Source: SAR86 cluster bacterium (lineage in GTDB: Bacteria > Pseudomonadota > Gammaproteobacteria > Magnimaribacterales > Magnimaribacteraceae). Taken from it: a DNA stretch of 64,000 nt. Where the stretch lies: NCBI GenBank assembly GCA_029268615.1, contig JAQWNM010000015.1, positions 1 to 64,000 of the forward strand, in the 5' to 3' direction. Below, piece by piece: positions 35,594 to 44,388 of this stretch. The position numbers were made by a program, and so were the translations under genes. Each line of letters starts with the position of its first letter. Position 1 is the stretch's first letter. Below the pieces are notes generated by a model. It was given only the letters and a program-made list of their open reading frames with translations, made no database searches and had not been told where the DNA came from.

Positions 35594-35622
35594 AGTATAA
35601 CTCAATTTTTTTTTAAAACTAA
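35594..35622 (-). promoter_or_regulatory. ssrS: Promoter of the 6S RNA gene
   Basis: A TATACT -10 (35594-35599) and a weak TTAGTT -35 (35617-35622) are separated by 17 bases that include nine A. They lie so that transcription starts about where the 6S closing stem begins (near 35588). Confidence 0.55.
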
Positions 35623-35631
35623 ATGTGTTTA

Positions 35632-35937
35632 TCAGTCTATTTCTTTCAAAGAAATTAATTGTTTTTTTAGTTTATTATTTAAACTATCTATCCTTTGGGA
35701 CGTAGCATCATCAACTATTAAATTATTTTTAATTTTTAATAATTCCCGAGCAATATTAAGCCCAACTATTATAGCTGCTCTATTTTCATCTAATTGAGAG
35801 TTCTGTCGTATCTCTTTGAGTTTGTTATCTAAGAATTCAGCAGATTCTCTTAATTCATCTCTTTCTGAATCTTCGCAAGAAATTTTATAACTCTGTCCCA
35901 GAACTTCTATAGATATAATTTTTTTTGGTTCATTCAT
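35632..35937 (-). CDS. zapA: Cell-division protein ZapA
   Basis: The 101-residue protein begins with the ZapA core (ISIEVLGQSYKISC) and continues in a heptad-rich helix with the family's AAIIVGLNIARELL segment. ZapA bundles FtsZ filaments in the division ring. Position upstream of 6S RNA and fau is the conserved one. It starts 3 bases after the ZapB-like gene. Confidence 0.92.
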   Translation of the reverse strand: MNEPKKIISIEVLGQSYKISCEDSERDELRESAEFLDNKLKEIRQNSQLDENRAAIIVGLNIARELLKIKNNLIVDDATSQRIDSLNNKLKKQLISLKEID

Positions 35938-35940
35938 TAC

Positions 35941-36141
35941 TTATTTATTTTTTATATTAGTAACAATCTCTTTTAATTTATCTTGCGCTTTTGATATCTT
36001 AAGTTTTATTTTTGAGTTTTCTATTCTCAGGTTCTTATTCTTATCTAATAAATTCTTATTAACCTGTTTTAGTTCTTCGCTTAAAATAATTAATGCTTGA
36101 AGATTTTTTTCTAAACTTTCTAATTCTGTATTTGTCATCAT
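35941..36141 (-). CDS. Small coiled-coil protein, TIGR02449/ZapB-like
   Basis: The 66 residues form almost one continuous coiled coil (Leu and Ile at heptad spacing, LESLEKNLQALIILSEEL). Size, coiled coil and position directly before zapA match the TIGR02449 family, thought to be ZapB-like. A role with ZapA in the Z ring is an inference from position. Two adjacent ATG codons make the start ambiguous by one codon. Confidence 0.75.
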   Translation of the reverse strand: MMTNTELESLEKNLQALIILSEELKQVNKNLLDKNKNLRIENSKIKLKISKAQDKLKEIVTNIKNK

Positions 36142-36205
36142 TATATAAATAAGAGTAAAGTGTAACTTCCTAAAATATATCTTTCTAGTTTAGGATAAAA
36201 AAAAT

Positions 36206-37522
36206 ATGAAAAAAGTAGATATAAATTTTTTAGAGAGAAGAAGAAAAGTCTTTAATTTAGTTCAAGATAATTCTCTTGTAATTATTCATTCTAGTAATTT
36301 AGTGGCTAGGAATGCAGATGCTAATTACCCTTTCAGGCAGAATAGCGATTTTTTCTATTTAACTGGTTTTGATGAACCTGAATCTTGCTTAGTTTTAAAA
36401 AAGGTATCAGGGGTGGAAGAATTTATTTTATTTTGTAGAGATAGAGATCCCTTAAGGGAGCAATGGGATGGTTTAAGATCAGGTCAAGAAGGAGCCAAAA
36501 AAGACTTTGGTGCTGACGATGCATATAGCATTCAAGATTTAGATAAGATTTTACCTAATACTTTAGAGGGTATAAGAACAATTTACTATCCTATGGTAAA
36601 TTCTAATGGAATAGATATTAGTCTTAATAAGTGGCTAGAAATTACTAGATTAAATGCTCGATCAGGATCTGAAGCTCCTCAAACTATTATTGCTTTAGAA
36701 TCCATTCTTCATGAAATTAGATTAATAAAATCTAGTGAAGAAGTAGAGGTGATGAAAATTGCTGCAAGTATAACAGCGGAAGCTCATTGCAATGCAATGA
36801 AAAAAGTAACCCCAGGAATGTTTGAATACCAACTAGAAGCTGAATATCTTCAAACATTTATGAAACATGGCTCTAGAGCTGCAGCTTATAATTCAATAGT
36901 GGGTGGTGGAAATAATGCATGCATTCTCCATTACAATGAAAATAAGGATGAGCTAAAAAATGGAGATTTAGTTTTGATAGATGCTGGTTGTGAATATCAG
37001 AACTATGCTTCCGATGTAACAAGAACTTTTCCAGTAGGAGGTAAATTTACAGAAGCTCAAAAGTCTATATATGAAGTTGTTTTGAATGCCCATAGTGAAG
37101 CTTTAAAACAGCTTATCCCTGGGAATCCTTGGATAAAAGTCCATGAAGCATCTGTAAATGCCATAACCAAAGGCTTAATTGATTTAGGAATCCTAGATGG
37201 TGTTATGGAGGATTTAATTGAACAAGAGAAATTTAGCAGATTCTATATGCATCGGGTAGGTCATTGGCTAGGAATGGATGTCCATGATGTAGGAAATTAT
37301 AAAGTTGATGGTGAATGGAGGGCCCTAGAAGCAGGGATGGTTCTTACCATAGAGCCAGGAATTTATATTCTAGATTCATTAGAAGGAGTAGATGCTAAAT
37401 GGCTGGGTATTGGAATAAGAATTGAAGATGATGTTCTTATAACAAAAGATGGTTTTGAGATTCTTACCTCTGAAGTCCCCAGGGAAATAGAAGCTATTGA
37501 GGCTTTGATGCATGGCTCCTAA
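36206..37522 (+). CDS. pepP: Xaa-Pro aminopeptidase
   Basis: The 438-residue metallopeptidase removes N-terminal residues before proline. The N-terminal domain has FPFRQNSDFFYLTGFDEP-type sequence, and the C-terminal pita-bread domain shows the dimetal ligands in LIDAGCEY and ASDVTRTF (two Asp), HRVGHWLGMDVHD (His), TIEPGIYI (Glu) and RIEDD (Glu). Length matches PepP (about 440). The stop lies 11 bases inside ubiH, the typical pepP-ubiH pair. Confidence 0.95.
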   Translation: MKKVDINFLERRRKVFNLVQDNSLVIIHSSNLVARNADANYPFRQNSDFFYLTGFDEPESCLVLKKVSGVEEFILFCRDRDPLREQWDGLRSGQEGAKKDFGADDAYSIQDLDKILPNTLEGIRTIYYPMVNSNGIDISLNKWLEITRLNARSGSEAPQTIIALESILHEIRLIKSSEEVEVMKIAASITAEAHCNAMKKVTPGMFEYQLEAEYLQTFMKHGSRAAAYNSIVGGGNNACILHYNENKDELKNGDLVLIDAGCEYQNYASDVTRTFPVGGKFTEAQKSIYEVVLNAHSEALKQLIPGNPWIKVHEASVNAITKGLIDLGILDGVMEDLIEQEKFSRFYMHRVGHWLGMDVHDVGNYKVDGEWRALEAGMVLTIEPGIYILDSLEGVDAKWLGIGIRIEDDVLITKDGFEILTSEVPREIEAIEALMHGS

Positions 37523-38702
37523 CTTGAAATATGATGTAGTAATAATAGGAGCTGGTGTAGTGGGTATGATAATGGCCACACTCCTGTCAAGAAATAACTT
37601 AAAAGTTTGTCTTGTAGACAAAAACGAAGGATTCTCATTAAATGAAGAAACACTTTACCTCGGAAGAACTGCGGCACTTAATCTATTTTCTATAAGATTA
37701 TTGCAAGATATAGGCGTTTGGAAAGATATAGCTCCTTATGCTACTACTTATTCAGAAATTAAAACGTGGGATACTGAAGGAAGTTCAGGGATTTCTTTTC
37801 ATGCTTCAGAAGTGAATCTTGAGAATCTAGGTGCTGTAGTTTCAAATAATGCCTTAATGTATTTCTTAAATAAATTTAATTTTAAAAATGAAAATATAAA
37901 TTTTATAAAAGGATCAAGCCTTGAAAATATATCTGAAATGCCTGGAAAGTTGGCCATCAAAATATCTGAAGGCAAAAAGATTTTTACTGAAGTTTTAATA
38001 GGTGCCGATGGAGGATTATCAACTGTTAGAAAAAAAGCAAAAATTAGAACAAAAGAATGGAGTTATGAACAAAAAGCCATAGTGGCTGTTTTATCTTCAG
38101 AAAAGGACCATTGCTTTATAGCTAGACAGATTTTTACTCCACAGGGCCCAATAGCTCTTCTGCCTTATGATTCTATGAATGAAAGTAGGCTTTCATTAGT
38201 ATGGTCTATAGATAATAAGTCATTTCAAGAAGTGAGTTCATTAAATAATGAAGATTTTTGTGCTCTACTACAATTAAAAGTAGAAGGAGTTTTAGGAGAT
38301 TTTAAGCTCCATGGAAAAAGGAATTCTTTTCCGCTGCATCAAATACATGCAAAAAAATATTTTAAAGGTAGAGTAGCTTTAGTGGGTGATGCAGCTCATG
38401 TAATTCACCCGTTAGCTGGCCAAGGTTTAAATCTAGGCATTGCAGATGCTGAATCCTTATCAAGGGTAATAATACAGTCAAAAAGAAAATTTATAGATAT
38501 AGGTTCTGAAGGGGTATTAAGTAAATTTCAAAAAGAAAGATTTCTTACAAATATGAGGATGATGAGCTTAATGGAAGCATTTAAAAGGGGTTTCGAAGTT
38601 CAAAGTCCTTGGTTAAAGTACGGAAGGAATCTACTTTTTAAGGCAATAGATAAACCTAATAATTTAAAGAGGAAGTTTATAAAAGAAGCTACAGGTATTT
38701 AA
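37512..38702 (+). CDS. ubiH: UbiH/UbiI-family FAD monooxygenase
   Basis: The 396-residue flavoprotein has the FAD dinucleotide fold (VVIIGAGVVGM), the DG motif (GADGGLSTVR) and the second FAD signature GDAAHVIHPLAGQGLNLG, typical of ubiquinone-ring hydroxylases. Being next to pepP it is best called ubiH, although only one such gene is here whereas enterics have ubiH and ubiI in tandem; it may hydroxylate at more than one ring position. It overlaps pepP by 11 bases. Confidence 0.88.
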   Translation: MAPNLKYDVVIIGAGVVGMIMATLLSRNNLKVCLVDKNEGFSLNEETLYLGRTAALNLFSIRLLQDIGVWKDIAPYATTYSEIKTWDTEGSSGISFHASEVNLENLGAVVSNNALMYFLNKFNFKNENINFIKGSSLENISEMPGKLAIKISEGKKIFTEVLIGADGGLSTVRKKAKIRTKEWSYEQKAIVAVLSSEKDHCFIARQIFTPQGPIALLPYDSMNESRLSLVWSIDNKSFQEVSSLNNEDFCALLQLKVEGVLGDFKLHGKRNSFPLHQIHAKKYFKGRVALVGDAAHVIHPLAGQGLNLGIADAESLSRVIIQSKRKFIDIGSEGVLSKFQKERFLTNMRMMSLMEAFKRGFEVQSPWLKYGRNLLFKAIDKPNNLKRKFIKEATGI

Positions 38703-38709
38703 AAGAATT

Positions 38710-38865
38710 TTATTTTATTTTCTCTTCTTTATAGATTACATGCTTTCTGACCACAGGGTCGAATTTCTTTATTTCCATCTTATCAGGCATAGATGATTTA
38801 TTTTTGTCAGTAGTATAGAAGTGGCCAGTTCCTGCCGAAGAGACTAATCTTATTTTTTCACGCAT
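38710..38865 (-). CDS. rpmG: Ribosomal protein L33
   Basis: A 51-residue gene read from the gap after rpmB. It starts [19 protein letters not shown] and contains [18 protein letters not shown], the standard L33 core. The four zinc cysteines of C+ forms are absent, so it is the zinc-free type. It follows rpmB by 1 base on the minus strand, as in most bacteria with an rpmBG operon. Confidence 0.95.
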   Translation of the reverse strand: MREKIRLVSSAGTGHFYTTDKNKSSMPDKMEIKKFDPVVRKHVIYKEEKIK

Positions 38866-38866
38866 T

Positions 38867-39097
38867 CTAATTTCCTCTAGCCTTTATATCTTGTAGAACT
38901 TTATCTATTCCCACTTTATCTATTATACGCATTCCTTTTGCAGATACAGTTAAACTTACAAATCTCTTTTGTGATTCAACCCAGAATTTATGCTTGTGAA
39001 GATTGAGATTAAATCTACGTTTTGTAGAATTCTTTGCAAAAGAGACATTATTTCCAAACATTGCTCTTTTTCCTGTTACCTGACAAATTTTTGACAT
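38867..39097 (-). CDS. rpmB: Ribosomal protein L28
   Basis: The 76-residue protein has the L28 start [19 protein letters not shown], then [17 protein letters not shown] and the [13 protein letters not shown] segment. Length is the family's (about 78). It is the first gene of rpmB-rpmG and diverges from coaBC. Confidence 0.97.
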   Translation of the reverse strand: MSKICQVTGKRAMFGNNVSFAKNSTKRRFNLNLHKHKFWVESQKRFVSLTVSAKGMRIIDKVGIDKVLQDIKARGN

Positions 39098-39127
39098 TTT
39101 TAATATAATTTAACTTCAGAATTCGGT

Positions 39128-39156
39128 TTTATACCAGAACGAATTACTACTAGCAA
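39128..39156 (-). promoter_or_regulatory. Promoter of rpmB-rpmG
   Basis: TATAAA (39128-39133) is preceded by TGG, an extended -10, and by TTGCTA (39151-39156) at exactly 17 bases. The start point would be about 25 bases before rpmB. On the other strand a TATAAT at 39168-39173 could serve coaBC; the two promoters would lie almost back to back in the 110-base gap. Confidence 0.6.
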
Positions 39157-39207
39157 CAGGAAGTGGATATAATTAGTATTTAATTTTTCATAAAATATTT
39201 AAAAGTC

Positions 39208-40401
39208 ATGAAATCTCTTATAAATAAAAAAATCCTTTTAGGCATAACCGGAGGCATAGCTGCATATAAATCTGCAGAAATAGTAAGATCTCTTAAGAAG
39301 ATTGGATCGGAAGTAAGAGTGGTCATGACAAGATCTGCTCAAGAATTTATGACACCATTAACTATGCAAGCTTTATCAGGAAATCCAGTGTCTTCTGAAC
39401 TTTTAGATCATAATGCGGAAGCAGGTATGGGGCACATAGAGCTAGCTAAATGGGCGGATGCTGTTCTTATAGCTCCTTGTACTGCAGAATGTATATCTAA
39501 ACTAAGTATGGGCAGAGGGGATGATTTACTGACCACTTTATCTCTAGTCCATGAGGGAAATCTAGCTATTGCTCCGGCAATGAATCAAGCTATGTGGGCT
39601 GATGTAAGAACACAAGATAATATAAGAACACTTAAAGAAAACGGAACTCAAATCTTTGGCCCTGGATCAGGTGATTTAGCTTGTGGAGATATTGGATTAG
39701 GCAGAATGCTTGAACCTGAAGAAATAATATTTAAATTATCTCAACTTTTTTCTACTGGATTGTTGGCAGGTAAAGAGATTCTAATTACAGCTGGGCCCAC
39801 TCAAGAGATGATTGATCCAGTGAGATTTATTTCTAATAAAAGTTCAGGGAAAATGGGATATGCTATAGCTACATCAGCCCAAGAGGCTGGCGCAAAAGTA
39901 ACTCTTATAAGTGGACCTGTTAAATTAAGTCCACCAGATAATGTTCTATTTGAGTCAGTAACTTCAGCTGATGAAATGTATAAATCCGTTATGCATCATG
40001 CACGAAAATCAGATATTTTTATTTCTACAGCGGCAGTTTCAGATTTTAAACCTAGAGATTTGTCTCAAAATAAGATTAAAAAGAAAAATAAAGATGGAAT
40101 GACCATTGAATTAGAACAAAATAAAGATATTTTGAGTTCAATAACTGAGAAATTTGATTCTATCTATACCGTAGGATTTGCAGCAGAAACAGAAAAAATT
40201 GAAGAGTATGCTAAAAAGAAATTAATAGAAAAAAAATTAAAATTAATAGTAGCCAATGATGTTTCAGATAAAGATATAGGTTTTGATTCAGATGAGAACG
40301 AAGTAACTATATTTAGTCTAAATGCAAAATTAGTTATAAAGAAGGAAGATAAGTATAAAGTCGCTAGGAAGTTAATCGAGTTTATTGCAAAGGATTTGTA
40401 G
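39208..40401 (+). CDS. coaBC: Bifunctional phosphopantothenoylcysteine decarboxylase/synthetase
   Basis: The 397-residue protein makes 4'-phosphopantetheine for coenzyme A. The N-terminal CoaC flavodomain has GITGGIAAYKSAEIVR, the catalytic histidine in MGHIELAKWAD, and the PAMNQAMW motif. The CoaB part from about 190 has ITAGPTQEMIDPVRFISNKSSGKMG and the KIKK motif. Length matches Dfp (about 400). It diverges from rpmBG. Confidence 0.96.
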   Translation: MKSLINKKILLGITGGIAAYKSAEIVRSLKKIGSEVRVVMTRSAQEFMTPLTMQALSGNPVSSELLDHNAEAGMGHIELAKWADAVLIAPCTAECISKLSMGRGDDLLTTLSLVHEGNLAIAPAMNQAMWADVRTQDNIRTLKENGTQIFGPGSGDLACGDIGLGRMLEPEEIIFKLSQLFSTGLLAGKEILITAGPTQEMIDPVRFISNKSSGKMGYAIATSAQEAGAKVTLISGPVKLSPPDNVLFESVTSADEMYKSVMHHARKSDIFISTAAVSDFKPRDLSQNKIKKKNKDGMTIELEQNKDILSSITEKFDSIYTVGFAAETEKIEEYAKKKLIEKKLKLIVANDVSDKDIGFDSDENEVTIFSLNAKLVIKKEDKYKVARKLIEFIAKDL

Positions 40402-40402
40402 G

Positions 40403-40786
40403 TTATTTCGTCTCTTTGTCTGAAGCTTCAACTGGAGCTTCTTCAACCTCCGATACTTCTGGAGTTTCAACTGGAGCTTCTTCAACCTCCGATACTTTTG
40501 GAGTTTCAACTGGAGCTTCTTCAACCTCCGATACTTCTGGAGTTTCAACTGGAGCTTCTTCTAATGGAACTTTTGGAGAGGATGTCTTTTTCCCAAATCT
40601 CTTTTCAAATTTATCTATCCTTCCCCCAGTGTCTACTAGTTTCTGCTTTCCTGTATAAAATGGATGGCATTCAGAACAAACATCTAGTTGGAGAGGTTCC
40701 GCAAGAGTAGATTTCATATTAATTATATTGCCACAACTGCATGTAGCTTTTATATCATGGTATTCTGGATGTGTATTTTGTTTCAT
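40403..40786 (-). CDS. rpmE: Ribosomal protein L31 with acidic repeat tail
   Basis: Residues 1-70 are a normal zinc-type L31 ([10 protein letters not shown]16 and C18 in CSC, C37 and C40 in [13 protein letters not shown]). The protein then continues for about 57 residues instead of ending: three copies of a 13-residue unit ([13 protein letters not shown], one with K) plus a partial fourth. This gives 127 residues rather than about 70. The tail is acidic, Pro- and Val-rich and probably disordered. Its function is unknown; the L31 core is certain. Confidence 0.93.
   Translation of the reverse strand: MKQNTHPEYHDIKATCSCGNIINMKSTLAEPLQLDVCSECHPFYTGKQKLVDTGGRIDKFEKRFGKKTSSPKVPLEEAPVETPEVSEVEEAPVETPKVSEVEEAPVETPEVSEVEEAPVEASDKETK
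40428..40562 (-). repeat. 39-bp tandem repeat inside rpmE
   Basis: Three consecutive units (40428-40466, 40467-40505, 40506-40544) and a partial fourth (to 40562). Units are almost identical at the DNA level; I see one C/T difference, in the middle copy. The length is a multiple of three, so copy-number change keeps the frame. Identity including third codon positions points to recent duplication. Confidence 0.9.
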
Positions 40787-40822
40787 TATTAAATATCTAT
40801 TCTTGCAATATTTAGAGGGCGC

Positions 40823-40850
40823 ATAATAACAGACCTATAAAAGTAGGCAA
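40823..40850 (-). promoter_or_regulatory. rpmE: Promoter of rpmE
   Basis: On the minus strand TTGCCT (40845-40850) and TATTAT (40823-40828) are separated by 16 bases, a good sigma-70 match about 30 bases before the rpmE ATG. No good promoter was found for the divergent priA gene in the same 95-base gap. Confidence 0.5.
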
Positions 40851-40881
40851 ATACTTAACACTTTTATTATTATATTTTAAT

Positions 40882-43074
40882 GTGAATAATCAAATTATAG
40901 AAATAATATTACCAGTACCTATTCAAGGAACTTTTTCTTATCTAGTACCTAATTCTTTGACAAAGGCAGAATTAAAAGTAGGTTGTAGAGTGTTAGTACC
41001 TTTTGGTACCAGAAAACTTGTAGGAATTATTTTAAAACATTCGAACATAATTAAAGATAAAAGCATTAACTATAAATCAATAACTAGTTTGTTAGATGAT
41101 AACCCTTTAATTGATAAGAAATTATTATTATTAGCAGATTGGGCTTCTCGTTATTATCATCACCCTATAGGAGATGTATTAAGTTATTTTATGACTCCCT
41201 CGCTAAGAAAAGGTGAAGAGGCCTCTTTTGCTTATTCTGATAGTTGGCACATTACAACTGAAGGTGACTTTATTCTTCCTGAGTCATTGAAAAGTTCTCC
41301 TAAACAAAAAGAGGCAATAAGAATCTTTAAAGACACAAAGAATTTAAATAGAGTTGCTGCAAAAGCATATGGAATTACATCTTCTACTATTAAATCTTTA
41401 GAAGATAAAGATTTAATAAAGAAGTCTAAAATTGAGGTAATACCTCAATTCGAGAATTTGGAAACAGCATTTCAAAGAAGAACTCTTAATTCAGAACAAA
41501 GTAAGGCTGTAGAGGAATTAAAAAGAGGGAAAAAAGATTCTACTTATCTTTTGTATGGTGTTACAGGCAGCGGGAAAACAGAAGTTTATATTGAAGCTAT
41601 CTCAGATGTTATAGATCAAGGAAAGCAGGCGTTAGTTTTGATACCAGAAATAGGACTCACCCCTCAAACAGAAGAGCGGTTCAAAAAGAATTTTGGATCT
41701 AGAGTGGTATCTATGCATTCTGCTAAGAATGATAGGGAGAGATTAGATGCGTGGTTGTGCGCCAAAAGGGGAATGGTAGATGTAGTAATAGGAACAAGAT
41801 CATCAGTTTTTACACCTTTTAAGGATCTAGGAATTATAGTTGTAGACGAAGAGCATGATCTATCATATAAGCAAACTGATCGTTTTAGATACTCTGCAAG
41901 GGATATAGCTATCTATAGGTCTAAATTATTAAAGATACCTTTGATATTAGCTTCGGCAACACCTTCATTAGAATCATTGAAGAATGCTGAAGATGACAAA
42001 TATACTCTATTAAAACTTAATAAAAGAGCTTCGGGCGTAGAGATGCCGATATTTAAATCCTTGGATATTAGGGGTGAACGTTTAACTAATGGTTTTTCAG
42101 AAAATTTATTAGAAGAAATAACTTCAGAATTACAAAATAATAATCAGGTATTAATTTTTATAAATAGACGTGGTTTTGCACCTTCATTGGTGTGTGAAGC
42201 TTGTGGCTGGATTGCAACTTGTAAAAGTTGCGATGCAAGTATGATAATTCATACCAAGCCTCTAAGAATGAGATGTCATCATTGTTCAGCTGATCAAAAA
42301 CCTCTAGAAATATGTGGAAATTGCAGAGATCCAAATCTTAATTATTTAGGTGTCGGCACACAAAAGGCCGAACAATTTCTTGAGGAAAGGTTTTCAAAAT
42401 ATCCTGTTATTAGGATAGATAGAGACTCAACAAGAACTAAGAAATCAATGGATAACTATCTAAATGAAATAATGACCGGCAAACCATTGATTTTAGTTGG
42501 TACTCAAATTCTTGCAAAAGGTCACCATTTTCCTAATGTAACTTTAGTTGGCATTTTAGACTCAGATAGTGGTTTATTTAGTGCTGACTTTAGGGGTAGC
42601 GAGAGAGTTGCCCAACTCATTACCCAAGTTTCTGGTAGAGCTGGACGTGCTAATAAGAAGGGAAAAGTATTATTGCAAACTTATTGTCCTGATCATCCTC
42701 AAATAGAAGAATTGACTTCTGGAAATTATGAGAATTTTTCTAAAAAAATTCTCATAGAAAGAATGCAATCTAGTATGCCTCCTTATACTTATCAAGCTAG
42801 ATTCCAGGCAGAGTCTTCTCAAGGAGAATTTGCAATGAGATTTTTAGACGATCTGAAACAAGAAATTTCTGAGGGTAAATTAAGAATTGTAGGCCCTATT
42901 CCTTCAATCATGGAACGTAAAGCAGGAGTCTATAGATGGGAATTAAGTCTCTATGCAGAAAGTAGACTTATTTTGCATAGAAAATTAAAAGAAATGGTTA
43001 ATTTTCTTTACAATAAAAAAAGAATTTCTAATGTAAGATGGTCTTTGGATGTAGACCCCCTAGGGGTTTGGTAA
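40882..43074 (+). CDS. priA: Primosomal helicase PriA
   Basis: The 730-residue helicase restarts stalled replication forks. An N-terminal 3'-DNA-binding domain (PVPIQGTFSYLVP) precedes helicase motifs GVTGSGKTEVY (Walker A), VDEEHD and SATPSLES, then the zinc region with paired cysteines (CEACGWIATCKSC, CHHC, CGNC), and QVSGRAGR. The start is GTG at 40882 with no clear ribosome-binding site. Length matches PriA (about 732). The order rpmE-priA diverging is common in gammaproteobacteria. Confidence 0.96.
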   Translation: MNNQIIEIILPVPIQGTFSYLVPNSLTKAELKVGCRVLVPFGTRKLVGIILKHSNIIKDKSINYKSITSLLDDNPLIDKKLLLLADWASRYYHHPIGDVLSYFMTPSLRKGEEASFAYSDSWHITTEGDFILPESLKSSPKQKEAIRIFKDTKNLNRVAAKAYGITSSTIKSLEDKDLIKKSKIEVIPQFENLETAFQRRTLNSEQSKAVEELKRGKKDSTYLLYGVTGSGKTEVYIEAISDVIDQGKQALVLIPEIGLTPQTEERFKKNFGSRVVSMHSAKNDRERLDAWLCAKRGMVDVVIGTRSSVFTPFKDLGIIVVDEEHDLSYKQTDRFRYSARDIAIYRSKLLKIPLILASATPSLESLKNAEDDKYTLLKLNKRASGVEMPIFKSLDIRGERLTNGFSENLLEEITSELQNNNQVLIFINRRGFAPSLVCEACGWIATCKSCDASMIIHTKPLRMRCHHCSADQKPLEICGNCRDPNLNYLGVGTQKAEQFLEERFSKYPVIRIDRDSTRTKKSMDNYLNEIMTGKPLILVGTQILAKGHHFPNVTLVGILDSDSGLFSADFRGSERVAQLITQVSGRAGRANKKGKVLLQTYCPDHPQIEELTSGNYENFSKKILIERMQSSMPPYTYQARFQAESSQGEFAMRFLDDLKQEISEGKLRIVGPIPSIMERKAGVYRWELSLYAESRLILHRKLKEMVNFLYNKKRISNVRWSLDVDPLGVW

Positions 43075-43075
43075 C

Positions 43076-43921
43076 TTAAAATTTAATTCCAGTTAAATCT
43101 TCGGTTAATTTCCATAATTTAGCAGCGGTTTCATCATTCGAAGCAGCAGAAGTTAATTTACCTATTTTGCAGTCATAAAAATATTCCCCTGAAATTTCTT
43201 CAACTTCATTTGATGAACAAAGATATATTGAAGAAGAGGCACCTTGGAAACTTTTTCTAGCAAAAGGAGTAGCAATCTTCATAGCAAGACGTCCCCAAAA
43301 AGAATCATTTTGAGTACCAAAATTTGTGGCTACAAATCCAGGATGTAAACAATTAACTGTAATTCCTTTTTCAAAAACCTTTCTACTTAACTCTCTGGTA
43401 AAAAGAATATTTGCTAATTTTGACTTTCCATAAACATTCATAGCTTTGAATGTTTCTTTTGACTGCAAGTCATCAAGGTCTATATCTTTTACAAAAGCGT
43501 GAGCTGCTGAAGAAACATTTACAATCCTACTAGGACTAGATTCTTCCAATTTTTGTAATAGAAGTAAGCTAAGAGAGTGGTAAGCAAGATGATTTACAGA
43601 AAAAACTTCTTCAAATTCATCCACTGTTTCTTTTCTTTCTAGATTAATTATTCCAGCATTATTAAGCAATACATGTAACGGAATATTCAATTTCAGAAAT
43701 TCAGACGCTGCTTCCTTTATTTGATCTTGACTAGAGAGATCAGCTATAAAGTAAACACTTTCTTTGCCCGTTTCTTTATATATAGTCTCTTTAAGAAATT
43801 CTGCTTTTTTCTTGTTTCTAGCGATAAAAAAAATATTAGCACCTTGTTTTGCTAGTTCAAGTGAAGTTGCTTCACCAATACCGCTTGTAGCGCCAGTTAT
43901 TAGACAATTCTTGTTTTTCAC
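43076..43921 (-). CDS. SDR oxidoreductase, retinol-dehydrogenase-like
   Basis: The 281-residue classical SDR has TGATSGIG (cofactor), NNAG, catalytic serine in NVSSAAHAF and Y-x3-K in YGKSKLAN. The pattern and length resemble the retinol dehydrogenase/WW-domain oxidoreductase-like group that uses NADP. Substrate is unknown, perhaps a lipid aldehyde or ketone. It is adjacent to the upstream MAPEG gene with at most a 1-base gap, so the two are co-transcribed. Confidence 0.85.
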   Translation of the reverse strand: MKNKNCLITGATSGIGEATSLELAKQGANIFFIARNKKKAEFLKETIYKETGKESVYFIADLSSQDQIKEAASEFLKLNIPLHVLLNNAGIINLERKETVDEFEEVFSVNHLAYHSLSLLLLQKLEESSPSRIVNVSSAAHAFVKDIDLDDLQSKETFKAMNVYGKSKLANILFTRELSRKVFEKGITVNCLHPGFVATNFGTQNDSFWGRLAMKIATPFARKSFQGASSSIYLCSSNEVEEISGEYFYDCKIGKLTSAASNDETAAKLWKLTEDLTGIKF

Positions 43922-44320
43922 TTATAAGTTATATCCAATATAAATCAAACTCAAAACACATATTAGTAAAGATATAATGCTAAGCACAAATCCAACTTGC
44001 CTGAAAATATTTGGATCCTGCTCTTGATTAAGTCCAAATCCATGGCTAGCTCGAGCTATAAAAGAGAGAATTCCTATCGTATGGATTAACCAAAGAGGTC
44101 CTTCTGCCAATGAAATTAATAATAAGGATATGATGTAAGCAGGCGCATATTCAGCCCAATTTCCATGTGACCTCATTCCTTTCAACATTTCAGTATTTCC
44201 ACCATCTCCTAATAAAATCTCTGTCTTAAACCTTAATTTAACAGCATTGATTGATAGTAAAAACCCTATTAAAAGCTGGAAACCGCTATATATAAGAACT
44301 AGTTGCATAGATTCATTCAT
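43922..44320 (-). CDS. MAPEG family membrane protein
   Basis: The 132-residue protein has four predicted membrane helices and the MAPEG core: AVKLRFKTEILLGDG, MRSHGNWAEYAPAYI and ARASHGFGL. The family includes membrane glutathione transferases. I used the ATG at 44320, with GGAG 9 bases upstream; a TTG at 44335 lies on that ribosome site. A detoxifying or glutathione-linked role is possible, and the gamma-glutamyltransferase gene is close by on the other strand. Confidence 0.83.
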   Translation of the reverse strand: MNESMQLVLIYSGFQLLIGFLLSINAVKLRFKTEILLGDGGNTEMLKGMRSHGNWAEYAPAYIISLLLISLAEGPLWLIHTIGILSFIARASHGFGLNQEQDPNIFRQVGFVLSIISLLICVLSLIYIGYNL

Positions 44321-44388
44321 ATTATTTCTCTCCAAGTTAATTGAATGTGATAACTTTACATTAACTTTCTAGATATTTTGAGGTTTCT

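Noticed and set aside
40428-40562. Tandem repeat considered as a CRISPR array
   Set aside because: Units are directly joined without spacers, are in frame with rpmE and encode a regular peptide; no cas gene is present.
40416-40710. Two overlapping plus-strand frames with serine/threonine-rich repeats
   Set aside because: They are the reverse reading of the rpmE repeat tail; L31 core and promoter are on the minus strand.
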